A stretch of DNA of 64,000 bases. Source: Actinomadura livida. GTDB lineage: Bacteria > Actinomycetota > Actinomycetes > Streptosporangiales > Streptosporangiaceae. The notes beneath the pieces are model-generated. The model was not told where the DNA came from. It did no database searches and saw nothing but the letters and a program-made list of their open reading frames with translations. Position 1 is the stretch's first letter, and every line of letters starts with the position of its first letter. This document shows, piece after piece, positions 24,345 through 32,279 of the stretch. Both the position numbers and the translations under genes were made by a program. The stretch is taken from contig NZ_BMRO01000015.1 of NCBI RefSeq assembly GCF_014648675.1, positions 62,001 through 126,000 on the forward strand, read 5' to 3'.

Positions 24345-25480
24345 GCCTGTCCGGTCTCACCCGCGGCAATGCCGCTCCCGCCGCGTTCGCGCCCTCCGCC
24401 GCCGAGTGGTCGGTGGAGGTGCACCGCGACGAGCAGGCGCTCGTCGGCCTGGCGGGCGAACTGCGCGACCTGTACGACCGCTGCCCGGCGGCGACGCCGT
24501 TCCAGACGTACGAATGGCTCAAGGCCTGGTGGGGCTGGTACGGGACGAGCGGCCGCCTCCGCCTGGCGCTGGTCCGGTGCCGCGGCCGGGTCGTCGCGGC
24601 GGCGCCGCTGATGGCCGGGGTCCGGCACGGCTTCCCGGTCCTCCTGCCGCTGGCCGGGGAGCAGAGCGACTTCACCGACTTCCTCATCGACCCCGTGTAC
24701 GCCGACGGCGCCGTGCGGTACCTGACCCGGGCCCTGCTGGACGAGCACGGCTGGTGCGCGCTGGACCTCCGCGAGGTCCGCCCCGGGTCGGCGGCGGAGC
24801 TGGTGGCGGAGCAGTGGCCGCGCCGGTCGTGGCGGATGCCGTCCTCGGTCTGCCTGGAGCTGCCCGCCGCCGGGATCGACGACGTCCTCGCGCGGCTGCC
24901 GCGCCGCACCGCCGGGAAGATGCGCGCGAAGCTCCGCAAGGTCGACGTCCGCGGCATCACCGTCGAGCCCGTGCCGTACGAGGGGGTGCCGGACGCCGTC
25001 CACGCGCTGGTGGACCTGCACCTCCGGCAGTGGCGGGGCCGTCCCGTCAACCCCGAGCACACGCGCGACCGGTTCCGGCGCCACCTGGCCGAGGCCGCGA
25101 GCGGGATGGTCCGGGACGGGCGCGCCGCCGTCCTGCAGTACCGCTGGGACGGGCGGCTCGTCGCCGCCGACCTCGTCCTGATCGGCCACCGGTACGTCGG
25201 CGCCTACCTGTACGGGTCCATCCCCGACCTGCGGGCCTCCGTGGACGTCTCGCTGATGCTGCTGCGCGAGAACCTGGCCCTCGCGCGGGACCGCAACCGG
25301 CAGGGCGTGAGCCTGCTGCGCGGCGACGAGCCCTACAAGCTGAAATGGCGCCCGACCCCGGTGCAGAACCAGCGGATCATCCTCGGCCGGACCGCCTCCG
25401 CGGCCGCGTTCGCCGGCCTGGCCCGCACCCGCGCGCACCTGGCCGCCCGGCGGCACGGGCGGTGGGGAGGCCATGGCTGA
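24341..25480 (+). CDS. CelD/FemAB-like GNAT acyltransferase
   Basis: A 379-residue protein of the BioF2-like acetyltransferase group (often named cellulose biosynthesis protein CelD). Features include TPFQTYEWLKAWWGWYG (about 51-67), then a GNAT core ending with RHLAEAASGMVRDGRAAVLQYRWDGRLVAADLVL. The tail SVDVSLMLLRENLALARDRN and LLRGDEPYKLKW is diagnostic for the group. These enzymes are found in exopolysaccharide clusters, where they probably add acyl or aminoacyl groups to the polymer or its precursor. GTG start overlapping the previous stop (GTGA). Confidence 0.83.
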   Translation: MSLSGLTRGNAAPAAFAPSAAEWSVEVHRDEQALVGLAGELRDLYDRCPAATPFQTYEWLKAWWGWYGTSGRLRLALVRCRGRVVAAAPLMAGVRHGFPVLLPLAGEQSDFTDFLIDPVYADGAVRYLTRALLDEHGWCALDLREVRPGSAAELVAEQWPRRSWRMPSSVCLELPAAGIDDVLARLPRRTAGKMRAKLRKVDVRGITVEPVPYEGVPDAVHALVDLHLRQWRGRPVNPEHTRDRFRRHLAEAASGMVRDGRAAVLQYRWDGRLVAADLVLIGHRYVGAYLYGSIPDLRASVDVSLMLLRENLALARDRNRQGVSLLRGDEPYKLKWRPTPVQNQRIILGRTASAAAFAGLARTRAHLAARRHGRWGGHG

Positions 25481-26882
25481 AGACGGAGCTGGAGACGGAG
25501 CTGAAGACGGGGCCGAGGCCGACGCGGGGGAGGGCTCCGGCGGAGCCGCGCCGCTGCGCGTGCTGCACGTCAGCTGGCCCACCGCGGGCGGGGTCGCCGG
25601 CTACGTCGCGCAGGTGGCCGGTGACCAGCGCAGGCGCGGCTGGGACGTCGCGGTGGCCGCGCCGCCAGGCGGAGACCTGTCCGCACGGTGCGCCGCGGCG
25701 GGCGTGCCCTGGTTCAGGTGGCCCGCCGGGCGGGCCCCCGGCCCCCGGACGCTGCCGGAGGCGCTCCGCCTCCGCCGCCTGGTGCGCAGCTTCGCACCGG
25801 ACGTGATCCACCTGCACTCCGCCAAGGCGGGCCTGGCGGGACGGCTGGTGCGCCGCCGCGGCACGCCCGTGATCTTCCAGCCGCACGGCTGGTCGTGGCT
25901 CGCCGCCACCGGGCCGCAGGTCCTCGTCAGCCGGTGCTGGGAACGGCTCGCCGCCCGCCGGAGCGACGCGCTGATCTGCGTCGGGAACGGCGAACTGGAA
26001 GAGGGGAGGCGCGCCGGCGTCCGCGGCCCCTACCGGCTCGTCCGCAACGGCGTGGACCGGCGGCGGTTCGCGCCCGCCGGCGACGACGCCCGGCGCGCCG
26101 CGCGCACCCGCCTCGGCCTCCCCGCCGGAGCGCCGCTCGCCGTCTGCGTCGGCCGCCTCACCCGCCAGAAGGCGCAGGACGTCCTGCTCGCGGCCTGGCC
26201 GGACGTCATCGAGCGCTGCCCGAACGCCCGGCTCGCCATCGTCGGCGACGGGGAGGACCTCGGCGCCCTGGAGCGGCAGGCCGTGCCGGGGGTGCTGTTC
26301 GTCCCGGCCGTGGCCGACCCGCGGCCCTGGCTGGCCGCGTCGAACGTCGTCGTCCTGCCGTCCCGGTGGGAGGGGCTGCCGCTGACGGCGCTGGAGGCCC
26401 TCGCCACGGGGCGTCCCCTCGTCGGGACGGACGTCCCCGGCATCAGCGAGGTCGTCCGGCCCGGACTGGGGGCCCTCGTGCCCGTCGAGGACCCCGCCGC
26501 GCTCGCCGACCAGATCGCGGTGCGGCTCCTCGTCCCCGGGCTCGCCGAGCGCGAGGGACGGGAGGCCGCCGCCGCGTCGGCCGCCTACGACGTGGCGCGG
26601 ACGCTGTCGCTGCTGGCCGCCGTCACCCGCGAGGTCGCGGGGCTCGGCGAGACGCCGGACGAGGCCCTCGGGGACGTGCGGGCGGTCGCGGGCGGCCTGC
26701 TCGGCGCCCGCGGCGAAGGAGCCCTGGGCGAAGGCGTCGCGGACGGCTCGGCGGACGGCGCGGAGGGTCGCGAGGAGGGCGGCGTGGTGGGTGGCACGGG
26801 CGGCCAGGTCCCGGGCGTCGGTACGGCGGGATGCGCCGGGGACGGCTCCGGGGCCGTCACCCCGCCGAACAGCTCGCGGTAG
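25473..26882 (+). CDS. GT4-family glycosyltransferase
   Basis: A 469-residue GT-B enzyme. The first 25 residues are an acidic low-complexity repeat (EDGAGDGAEDGAEADAG). The catalytic part starts LRVLHVSWPTAGGVAGYVAQVA (about 29-50). VCVGRLTRQKAQDVLLAAW lies near 225-243, and EX7E is EGLPLTALE near 299-307. The catalytic fold ends near residue 395. The remaining 75 residues are Gly/Glu-rich and overlap the opposite-strand GH26 gene by 298 bp. It probably adds the second non-initiating sugar. The start overlaps the previous gene by 8 bp. Confidence 0.88.
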   Translation: MAEDGAGDGAEDGAEADAGEGSGGAAPLRVLHVSWPTAGGVAGYVAQVAGDQRRRGWDVAVAAPPGGDLSARCAAAGVPWFRWPAGRAPGPRTLPEALRLRRLVRSFAPDVIHLHSAKAGLAGRLVRRRGTPVIFQPHGWSWLAATGPQVLVSRCWERLAARRSDALICVGNGELEEGRRAGVRGPYRLVRNGVDRRRFAPAGDDARRAARTRLGLPAGAPLAVCVGRLTRQKAQDVLLAAWPDVIERCPNARLAIVGDGEDLGALERQAVPGVLFVPAVADPRPWLAASNVVVLPSRWEGLPLTALEALATGRPLVGTDVPGISEVVRPGLGALVPVEDPAALADQIAVRLLVPGLAEREGREAAAASAAYDVARTLSLLAAVTREVAGLGETPDEALGDVRAVAGGLLGARGEGALGEGVADGSADGAEGREEGGVVGGTGGQVPGVGTAGCAGDGSGAVTPPNSSR

Positions 26883-27889
26883 ACGTGGGAGGAACGCGGA
26901 TTGCCCCCGCACGCCCACACGCCGTGCGGGCAGTAGTCCGTGATCGTCTGGTACACGACATCGTGCGACATGATCCAGTCGTGCATTCCCTGAACATATT
27001 CCGGGTTGTCGGAATTGCGGAACAGGCCCCACTCGGGAAACGAGATCGGCTTGCCGCGCGCGGCCGCGAATTCGGCCTGGGCGCGCAGCCCGTGCTCCTC
27101 GTTGACGAAATCCTCGAACGACTCGCCCGCCGGCTGGTCGTAGCTGTCGGAACCGATGATGTCCACGACGTCGTCGCCGGGATAGCACTCGGTCCACGGA
27201 ATGGCGTCCCGTCCCCGCGTCGGCGCGAAGTCGAAACGGAAGCGCGACCCCTGCACCGCCCGCATCGTCGTGACGATCCGCCGCCAGTACGCCTTCCAGA
27301 CGAGGGGGTCGGGGGCGCAGCGGCCGGTGTAGGTCTCCCCGTTCATCTCCCAGCCGAGCACGATGACCGAGTCGCCCGCCCCGAGGGAGACCAGGCGCCC
27401 GGCGAGCGTGCGGTAGTGGCCGTCGAACGCGCCGGCCGCGCCGCCCCGCAGGAGCGAGCGCACCACGGGCTCCGGCAGCCCGCTCTCGTTCGGCGCCATC
27501 ATCGGGACGTTGACCACCAGCATGCGGCGCGGGTCGGCCGCCTTCCACCGCGCCCACACGTCGAGCATCCGCGGCGGGCCGTCGATGTCGGCCCAGTGGT
27601 TCCCCGGGAGGTAGGTGCGCCCGACCGTCACCGTGGAGCCGAGCCACCGCTGGAACGGGCCGACCCGTGCGACGCCGTCCTCGCCCGAACCGAGAAAAGC
27701 CCCCAGCGGCACGTACTTCCGTGTTTTCTGCACCGCCGGAGTGAACGGCCATGTCGCCAATGTCGACGCGGTGAGCGCCATCATCATGACCGACACGGCC
27801 AAAAAGGAAGGGAGTGGACAGAACGGAATTGTCCATTTTCGTCGGCGCCCGCACGGCCGCCCCGCCGAATGGATATCGGGAGCTCGCAT
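26585..27889 (-). CDS. Secreted GH26-family glycanase (beta-mannanase-like)
   Basis: A 434-residue protein from the ATG at 27889; the start is uncertain because the ribosome site is weak. A membrane or signal helix (LPSFLAVSVMMMALTASTLA, about 25-44) is followed by a GH26 domain. The acid/base Glu is seen in GWEMNGETY (near residue 179) and the nucleophile Glu in SFPEWGLF (near 285). DIIGSDSYDQ is also typical. The last 110 residues are Pro/Ser/Thr-rich. The reading frame there runs antisense to the end of the GT4 gene. As the only glycanase in the cluster, on the opposite strand, it could trim or release the polymer outside the cell. Codons are less GC-rich than in its neighbours. Confidence 0.82.
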   Translation of the reverse strand: MRAPDIHSAGRPCGRRRKWTIPFCPLPSFLAVSVMMMALTASTLATWPFTPAVQKTRKYVPLGAFLGSGEDGVARVGPFQRWLGSTVTVGRTYLPGNHWADIDGPPRMLDVWARWKAADPRRMLVVNVPMMAPNESGLPEPVVRSLLRGGAAGAFDGHYRTLAGRLVSLGAGDSVIVLGWEMNGETYTGRCAPDPLVWKAYWRRIVTTMRAVQGSRFRFDFAPTRGRDAIPWTECYPGDDVVDIIGSDSYDQPAGESFEDFVNEEHGLRAQAEFAAARGKPISFPEWGLFRNSDNPEYVQGMHDWIMSHDVVYQTITDYCPHGVWACGGNPRSSHVYRELFGGVTAPEPSPAHPAVPTPGTWPPVPPTTPPSSRPSAPSAEPSATPSPRAPSPRAPSRPPATARTSPRASSGVSPSPATSRVTAASSDSVRATS

Positions 27890-28017
27890 GCGTATGGTAT
27901 GCCCAAGGTGTCCGCCACCGAACAAAGGGACCGGGCGGGCGGCGCCATAATTTACGTTTCCGGATCTTCGGAAGGGCGTCGTGCCCCACAATTCGCTGAA
28001 ATGGGTCCGCTGACCGC

Positions 28018-29247
28018 ATGTTCTTCGACACACAGGCCCCGCCGGGGACGCGCCTCGACGCCGGCCTTCCCGTCCTGCTGCTGCGCACCGACCGCAACGT
28101 GTTCCACCACGGGACGCTCGGCGTGATCAGGAGCCTGGGCCGCGCCGGCGTGCCGGTGCACGCGATCCTGGAGGGGCGCGCCAACCCCGCGTCCCGCTCC
28201 CGCTACCTCTACCGCGGGCACCCGTGGGCCCCGCCCGCCGAGCGGCCGGCCGCGCTGCTGAGCCATCTGCGGGTGGTCGGCGAGCGGATCGGCGGCCCGG
28301 CGCTGCTCGTCCCGGTGGACGACGCCGGCGCGATCTTCATCGCCGAGCACGCCGACGCACTGGCGCCCCACTTCGTCTTCCCCCACCAGGACTCCGGCGT
28401 CCCGCGCCTGGTCGCCGACAAGGCGCTGCTGGCGGAGGCGTGCGAGCGGCACGGCATCACCTTCCCGCCGAGCCGGACGCCCGCGTCCGCCCGCGAGGTG
28501 GACGAGGCCGCCGCCGACCTGGGCCTCCCGCTGATCGCCAAGTGGGCCCGCCCGTGGCGGCTCGCCCCGGGCATGCGGAGCACCACCGTCGTGCGCACCC
28601 TCGGCGCGGCGCACCGGCTGTTCGGCGCCGCCCGCGACCGCGACCCGGACGGCGACGCCGGCCCCCTGATCCTGCAGCGGCGCATCCCGACCGCCACCGG
28701 CGACTGGTTCTTCCAGGGCTACTTCGACGAGTCCCTCGGCTGCCTGTTCGGCGGGACCGGCCGCAAGCACCTCGCGCACCCGCCGCAGGCCGGGCACACG
28801 GTCGCCGGGGAGTGGGTGCCCAACCCCGAGCTGCGGCGGCTCGCGGTCCGGATCGTCCGGCTGCTCGGCTGCCGCGGGCTCGTCGACCTCGACTTCCGCT
28901 ACGACGCCGGCGACGGCGCCTACCACCTGCTCGACTTCAACCCCCGGATCGGCGCGCAGTTCCGGCTGTTCACCGACCGCGCCGGGCTCGACCTCGCCCG
29001 CGTCCTGCACCTGCACCAGTCGGGCCGCCGCGTCCCCGGCGCGCGTCCCGCGTTCGGCCGCAACCTGCTGGTGGAGAACCACTACCTCCAGCAGGCCGCC
29101 GGCCGGCCGCTGCTGCGGCCGAGGACCCTCCGCCCGCTCCGCGAGGCCGACGAGTTCGCCTGGTACGCAGGCGACGACCTGCCGCCCTTCCTCGCGATGG
29201 GCCGGCAGAGCGTGCTCCGCGCGGTCGAGCGGCTCCGCACCAGGTAA
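28018..29247 (+). CDS. ATP-grasp family ligase
   Basis: A 409-residue ATP-grasp protein of the carboxylate-amine ligase type. The N-terminal pre-ATP domain (LLLRTDRNVFHHGTLGVIRSLG) is followed by the ATP-grasp fold: ADKALLAEACERHGITFPPS, LPLIAKWARPW (ATP Lys) and LLDFNPRIGAQF (metal-binding Asp/Asn). The HG in FHHGTLGVIRSLGRAGVPV fits ligases that act on amino acids or sugars. Placed between the glycan genes and a flavin monooxygenase, it may attach an amino acid to the polymer or build a small amide. Divergent from GH26 and followed after 27 bp by the monooxygenase. Confidence 0.8.
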   Translation: MFFDTQAPPGTRLDAGLPVLLLRTDRNVFHHGTLGVIRSLGRAGVPVHAILEGRANPASRSRYLYRGHPWAPPAERPAALLSHLRVVGERIGGPALLVPVDDAGAIFIAEHADALAPHFVFPHQDSGVPRLVADKALLAEACERHGITFPPSRTPASAREVDEAAADLGLPLIAKWARPWRLAPGMRSTTVVRTLGAAHRLFGAARDRDPDGDAGPLILQRRIPTATGDWFFQGYFDESLGCLFGGTGRKHLAHPPQAGHTVAGEWVPNPELRRLAVRIVRLLGCRGLVDLDFRYDAGDGAYHLLDFNPRIGAQFRLFTDRAGLDLARVLHLHQSGRRVPGARPAFGRNLLVENHYLQQAAGRPLLRPRTLRPLREADEFAWYAGDDLPPFLAMGRQSVLRAVERLRTR

Positions 29248-29274
29248 CACCACACTCACACGGGGGATCGAACA

Positions 29275-30519
29275 ATGAGCGACTCGGCCAGTGACGTCGT
29301 CATCGCCGGCGCCGGGCCCTACGGCCTGTCGACGGCCGCCCACCTGCAGAACCTCGGGCTGGGCGTCCGGATCATCGGGCAGCCGATGCGGTTCTGGGCG
29401 GAGAACATGCCGGCCGGCATGTACCTGAAGTCCGAACCGTTCGCGTCCAGCCTCGGGGCGCCGCACCGGGGCATGCGCTTCACCGACCGCCATCCGGACT
29501 GGCGGCTGGGGCAGCCGATCCCGCTGGACACGTTCGTGGCCTACGGGCGCTGGTTCGCCGCCGTCGCGATCCCCGGCACCGAGAACACGGAGGTCGTGAA
29601 CGTCGAGCGCGGCGGCGGGGCCGGGTACACCGTCACGCTGTCCACCGGCGAGACGATCGCGGCGCGCACGGTCGTCGCCGCCGTCGGCGTCGGCCCGTTC
29701 GCCCACATCCCGGACGAACTGGCGGGCCTGCCGTCCTGGCTCGTCTCGCACAGCAGCGCCCACCACGAACTCGGCCTGTTCGCGGGCAAGGAGGTGGCGG
29801 TGGTCGGCGCCGGGCAGTCCGCCCTGGAGACCGCGGTCCTGCTCGCGGACGCGGGCGCCCGCCCGCACGTCATCGCCCGCCGCGCCGAACTCGACTGGAA
29901 CACGGTGCCCGAGGCGAGGCGCTCGCTCTGGAAGCTGGCGCGCGGCGGCCCCAGATCGGGGCTCGGCACCGGCTACCGGACGTGGCTGTGGGCCGAGCAG
30001 CCCGGCCTCGTCCGGCACCTTCCGGAGGCCACCCGGGACCGGCTCGTCCGGGAGACGCTCCCGCCCGCGGGCTCGTGGTGGCTGCGCGACCGGCTGGACG
30101 ACCGCATCCGCGTCTCGACGGGCCGGCGGATCGCCAAGGTCGTCGAGGAGGAGGACGGCCTCGCCCTCACCACCGTCGACCGCACCGGGCGGCGCCTGGT
30201 GACGGAGGTGGAGCACGTGATCGCCGCGACCGGGTTCGTCCCGGACGTGGCCCGGCTGACGATGATCTCGCCGGAGCTGCGCGCCCGCGTCACCACCCGG
30301 CACGGGGCGCCGGTGCTCAGCCGCGACTTCGAGTCGTCCCTGCAGGGGCTGTACTTCGCGGGCCTCGCCGCGGCGCCGACGTTCGGGCCGGTCATGCGGT
30401 TCGTGCACGGCGCCGACTTCGCGGCCCGCCGGATCGCGCACCACATCATCCGGCGGACGCCCCGCAGGCGGCCGTCCGCGGGACGGCACGCCGCCGTCCT
30501 GGAGCCCGACGTGCGGTGA
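29275..30519 (+). CDS. Flavin-containing monooxygenase-like NAD(P)/FAD oxidoreductase
   Basis: A 414-residue two-dinucleotide flavoprotein. The FAD loop VVIAGAGPYGLSTAAHL is at 8-24, the NADPH loop VAVVGAGQSALETAVLL near 173-189, and HVIAATGFVPD near 317-327 is the ATG-x3-D motif that ends the FMO/lysine-N-hydroxylase fold. The group includes N-hydroxylases and Baeyer-Villiger enzymes; the full FMO fingerprint FxGxxxHxxx[YF] is not seen. It shares a transcript with the ATP-grasp gene (27-bp gap) and is followed by a strong hairpin, so the two form the last plus-strand unit of the cluster. Confidence 0.83.
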   Translation: MSDSASDVVIAGAGPYGLSTAAHLQNLGLGVRIIGQPMRFWAENMPAGMYLKSEPFASSLGAPHRGMRFTDRHPDWRLGQPIPLDTFVAYGRWFAAVAIPGTENTEVVNVERGGGAGYTVTLSTGETIAARTVVAAVGVGPFAHIPDELAGLPSWLVSHSSAHHELGLFAGKEVAVVGAGQSALETAVLLADAGARPHVIARRAELDWNTVPEARRSLWKLARGGPRSGLGTGYRTWLWAEQPGLVRHLPEATRDRLVRETLPPAGSWWLRDRLDDRIRVSTGRRIAKVVEEEDGLALTTVDRTGRRLVTEVEHVIAATGFVPDVARLTMISPELRARVTTRHGAPVLSRDFESSLQGLYFAGLAAAPTFGPVMRFVHGADFAARRIAHHIIRRTPRRRPSAGRHAAVLEPDVR

Positions 30520-30536
30520 AGGATCCTCCTCCGGCC

Positions 30537-30564
30537 GGCGGGCGGCCCGTCCGGGCGGCCCGCC
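30537..30564 (+). terminator. GC-rich hairpin after the exopolysaccharide cluster
   Basis: GGCGGGCGGCCC at 30537-30548 pairs with GGGCGGCCCGCC at 30553-30564 with one mismatch and a 4-base loop. It lies 18 bp after the stop of the monooxygenase gene and before the convergent small gene. There is no T run, as is usual for actinobacterial terminators. Confidence 0.55.
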
Positions 30565-30589
30565 GCTCGCGTCACCGCCGGTACGGGTG

Positions 30590-30832
30590 TCATCGCCGGT
30601 ACGGGTGCGCGGCTCGGCGCGCGCGGTCGGTGCGCGCCTTGGCGAGCCACCACTCCCAGCGGGAGTACAGCGTCCAGGCCCCGGACCGGAGCCGCTCCGC
30701 ACGGGTGCCCGGAGCTTCGGGGACGACGGGGACGACGAGGACGCGGACCTCGGTGCGGGTGACGAGCGTGCGGCGGGGGCGCCGGCGGCGCGCCGGCCGC
30801 AGGCGCGCGAGCGCGGACGGGGTGTCGGGCAT
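30590..30832 (-). CDS. Small basic hypothetical protein
   Basis: An 80-residue protein from the ATG at 30832, eight bases after GAGGA; another ATG two codons upstream is too close to that site. It is strongly basic, with an Arg cluster (ARLRPARRRRPRRTLV, about 9-24), one beta-like stretch (TEVRVLVVPVVPEAPG) and an aromatic helix SGAWTLYSRWEWWLAKART near 50-68. No signal peptide. It may bind nucleic acid or membrane, and no family is recognised. A 17-bp direct repeat (first copy 30573-30589, second 30591-30607) straddles its stop codon. Confidence 0.5.
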   Translation of the reverse strand: MPDTPSALARLRPARRRRPRRTLVTRTEVRVLVVPVVPEAPGTRAERLRSGAWTLYSRWEWWLAKARTDRARRAAHPYRR

Positions 30833-31142
30833 CGGCATGCTCCTCGGGCGGGTGGCCTCCGTGACCGGATGCTCGCAGAGCGTAGCGCAACGGATACCGC
30901 CCACCATGCTTCTCCCGGATTCCGCCGCAGGACCTGGCACCGGCCCATAAAAGGCTGCAAAGGGCGACGAAACGGGCTCTAGCGGGCGGGAAATTCCGCG
31001 CCGGGGAAACGGGAATTCATGCCCGGGTAAATGATTCGGGGACGCGCCGGAAGACCGGGCAACGACTCATTGATCGCGCGTTCCATGGTGCTACGTTCGT
31101 GCCGTTCCGAAGGCACCGGACCATGCGAGGAGAGAACCGGCA
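30833..31142. other. Divergent spacer, no gene seen
   Basis: These 310 bp separate the small basic protein from the secreted-protein gene. The sequence between 30940 and 31100 is AT-richer and probably holds the promoter of the plus-strand gene, with GAGGAGAG as its ribosome site at the right end. I found no open frame with coding bias and no clear hairpin or repeat. Confidence 0.35.
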
Positions 31143-32081
31143 GTGGAGTCCGCACCGATCCACCGAGGGGCGAACAGCCCCCAGGGTCGTCCGCGGCATG
31201 CCGTCGTCCTCGTTCTCGTCCGCGTGATCGCCATCACCGGTTTCGCCGTCGCGGGCTGGCTCGCCATGGCGGCGCTGACCGACTCCGCGTCCGCCGCCCA
31301 GCCGGGGCCGCGCGTGGCCGTGCCGGGGGACGGCACCGTCCGCGAGGCCGCTCCCGCGCTCCAGGGGCTCGCCCCCGCGCAGGCCGGCGTCCGGCCCGTG
31401 CTCGGCGCCGTCCCGGCGCGGGTGCGGGAGAACGGCGACCGCCGGCTCCGGGCCCTCGGGGCCTGGCAGCGGGAGATCTCCGGGGTGCCGGACCGCCTGC
31501 GGGACATCGAGCACGACCCCGTGCGGTTCCTCCAGGAGCGGCGGCACGAGGTGTTCGACGGCAAGGACCAGGCCGTCCAGCAGGTGCGGGGGCTGGCCGA
31601 CGCGGCCGGCGTCCCGCGCGTGGAGATCGCCGGGGTCCGGCCGACCGCGCCCCTCGGGGGCGAGCTCGTGCAGGGCATCACCGACGTGCGGCCCGGCCTC
31701 CCGGACGACGAGCCGCAGACCGGTGAGACCCCGGAGACGCCGGCGGACGACGAGGCCCGCGCGAGCGGCGAGGAGCCGCCCGCCGGCGCCGAGGCCGCCC
31801 CCGCCGCCCGGTCGTCCCTCGCCGGCGCCGCCGCGGCGGACGACGCACCGGGTCACTGCACCGGATGCCAGGAAGACCGGCACCCGGCCGACCCGGCCCT
31901 GCCCTCAGGCCAGGACAACCCGCGTGGTGCGGGCTCCGGCGGGCACACCTTCACGCCGGTCGCCGACCTGCTCAAGAACCGGCACCCCGCGGCACCGCCC
32001 GCCGTCGAGCCGGGCACCTTCCACCGCACGGCGCTGACCGACGTGTCCGCGCCCGGCGGCCCCTCCGTCGTCCCCGACTAG
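31143..32081 (+). CDS. Secreted or membrane-anchored hypothetical protein in the chaplin block
   Basis: A 312-residue protein (GTG start after GAGGAGAGAACC). A basic N-terminus leads to one hydrophobic segment (AVVLVLVRVIAITGFAVAGW, about 20-39) and a signal-peptidase-like SASAAQP near 48-54. The exported part begins with an Ala/Arg/Val-rich helical region (about 60-200), then a long acidic Ala/Pro/Glu-rich disordered region, a CTGCQ motif with two close cysteines near 240, and a conserved-looking tail (GHTFTPVADLLKN, TFHRTALTDVSAPG). No catalytic motif or known domain. Its position directly before the chaplin and sortase genes suggests a surface role. Confidence 0.65.
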   Translation: MESAPIHRGANSPQGRPRHAVVLVLVRVIAITGFAVAGWLAMAALTDSASAAQPGPRVAVPGDGTVREAAPALQGLAPAQAGVRPVLGAVPARVRENGDRRLRALGAWQREISGVPDRLRDIEHDPVRFLQERRHEVFDGKDQAVQQVRGLADAAGVPRVEIAGVRPTAPLGGELVQGITDVRPGLPDDEPQTGETPETPADDEARASGEEPPAGAEAAPAARSSLAGAAAADDAPGHCTGCQEDRHPADPALPSGQDNPRGAGSGGHTFTPVADLLKNRHPAAPPAVEPGTFHRTALTDVSAPGGPSVVPD

Positions 32082-32149
32082 GGGCACCCGGCCCGAAGCG
32101 GCCCCTTCCCGACGGCCCGCGCGCCGCGCTGACGCGCGCCGCCCGTCCC

Positions 32150-32167
32150 CGATCACCCCGGTGATCG
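32150..32167. promoter_or_regulatory. Palindrome upstream of the chaplin gene
   Basis: CGATCACC at 32150-32157 and GGTGATCG at 32160-32167 form a perfect 8+8 palindrome around CC. It lies 113 bp before the chaplin start and 69 bp after the preceding stop. It is either an operator for a dimeric developmental regulator or a weak hairpin. The arms are too short and AT-containing for a typical terminator of this genome. Confidence 0.4.
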
Positions 32168-32279
32168 ACTCCACGGTCCATCCTCCAGCGGCATCGGCCC
32201 ATCGGGCCCCTGCCGGCTGCGCTCACCTGCAAGGCGCGCAGCGAACCACCGATTCACCAATGCGAACAGGAGCAACACC

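Noticed and set aside
30573..30607. 17-bp direct repeat at the end of the small basic protein gene
   Set aside because: Only two copies with one difference and no further context; probably simple slippage.
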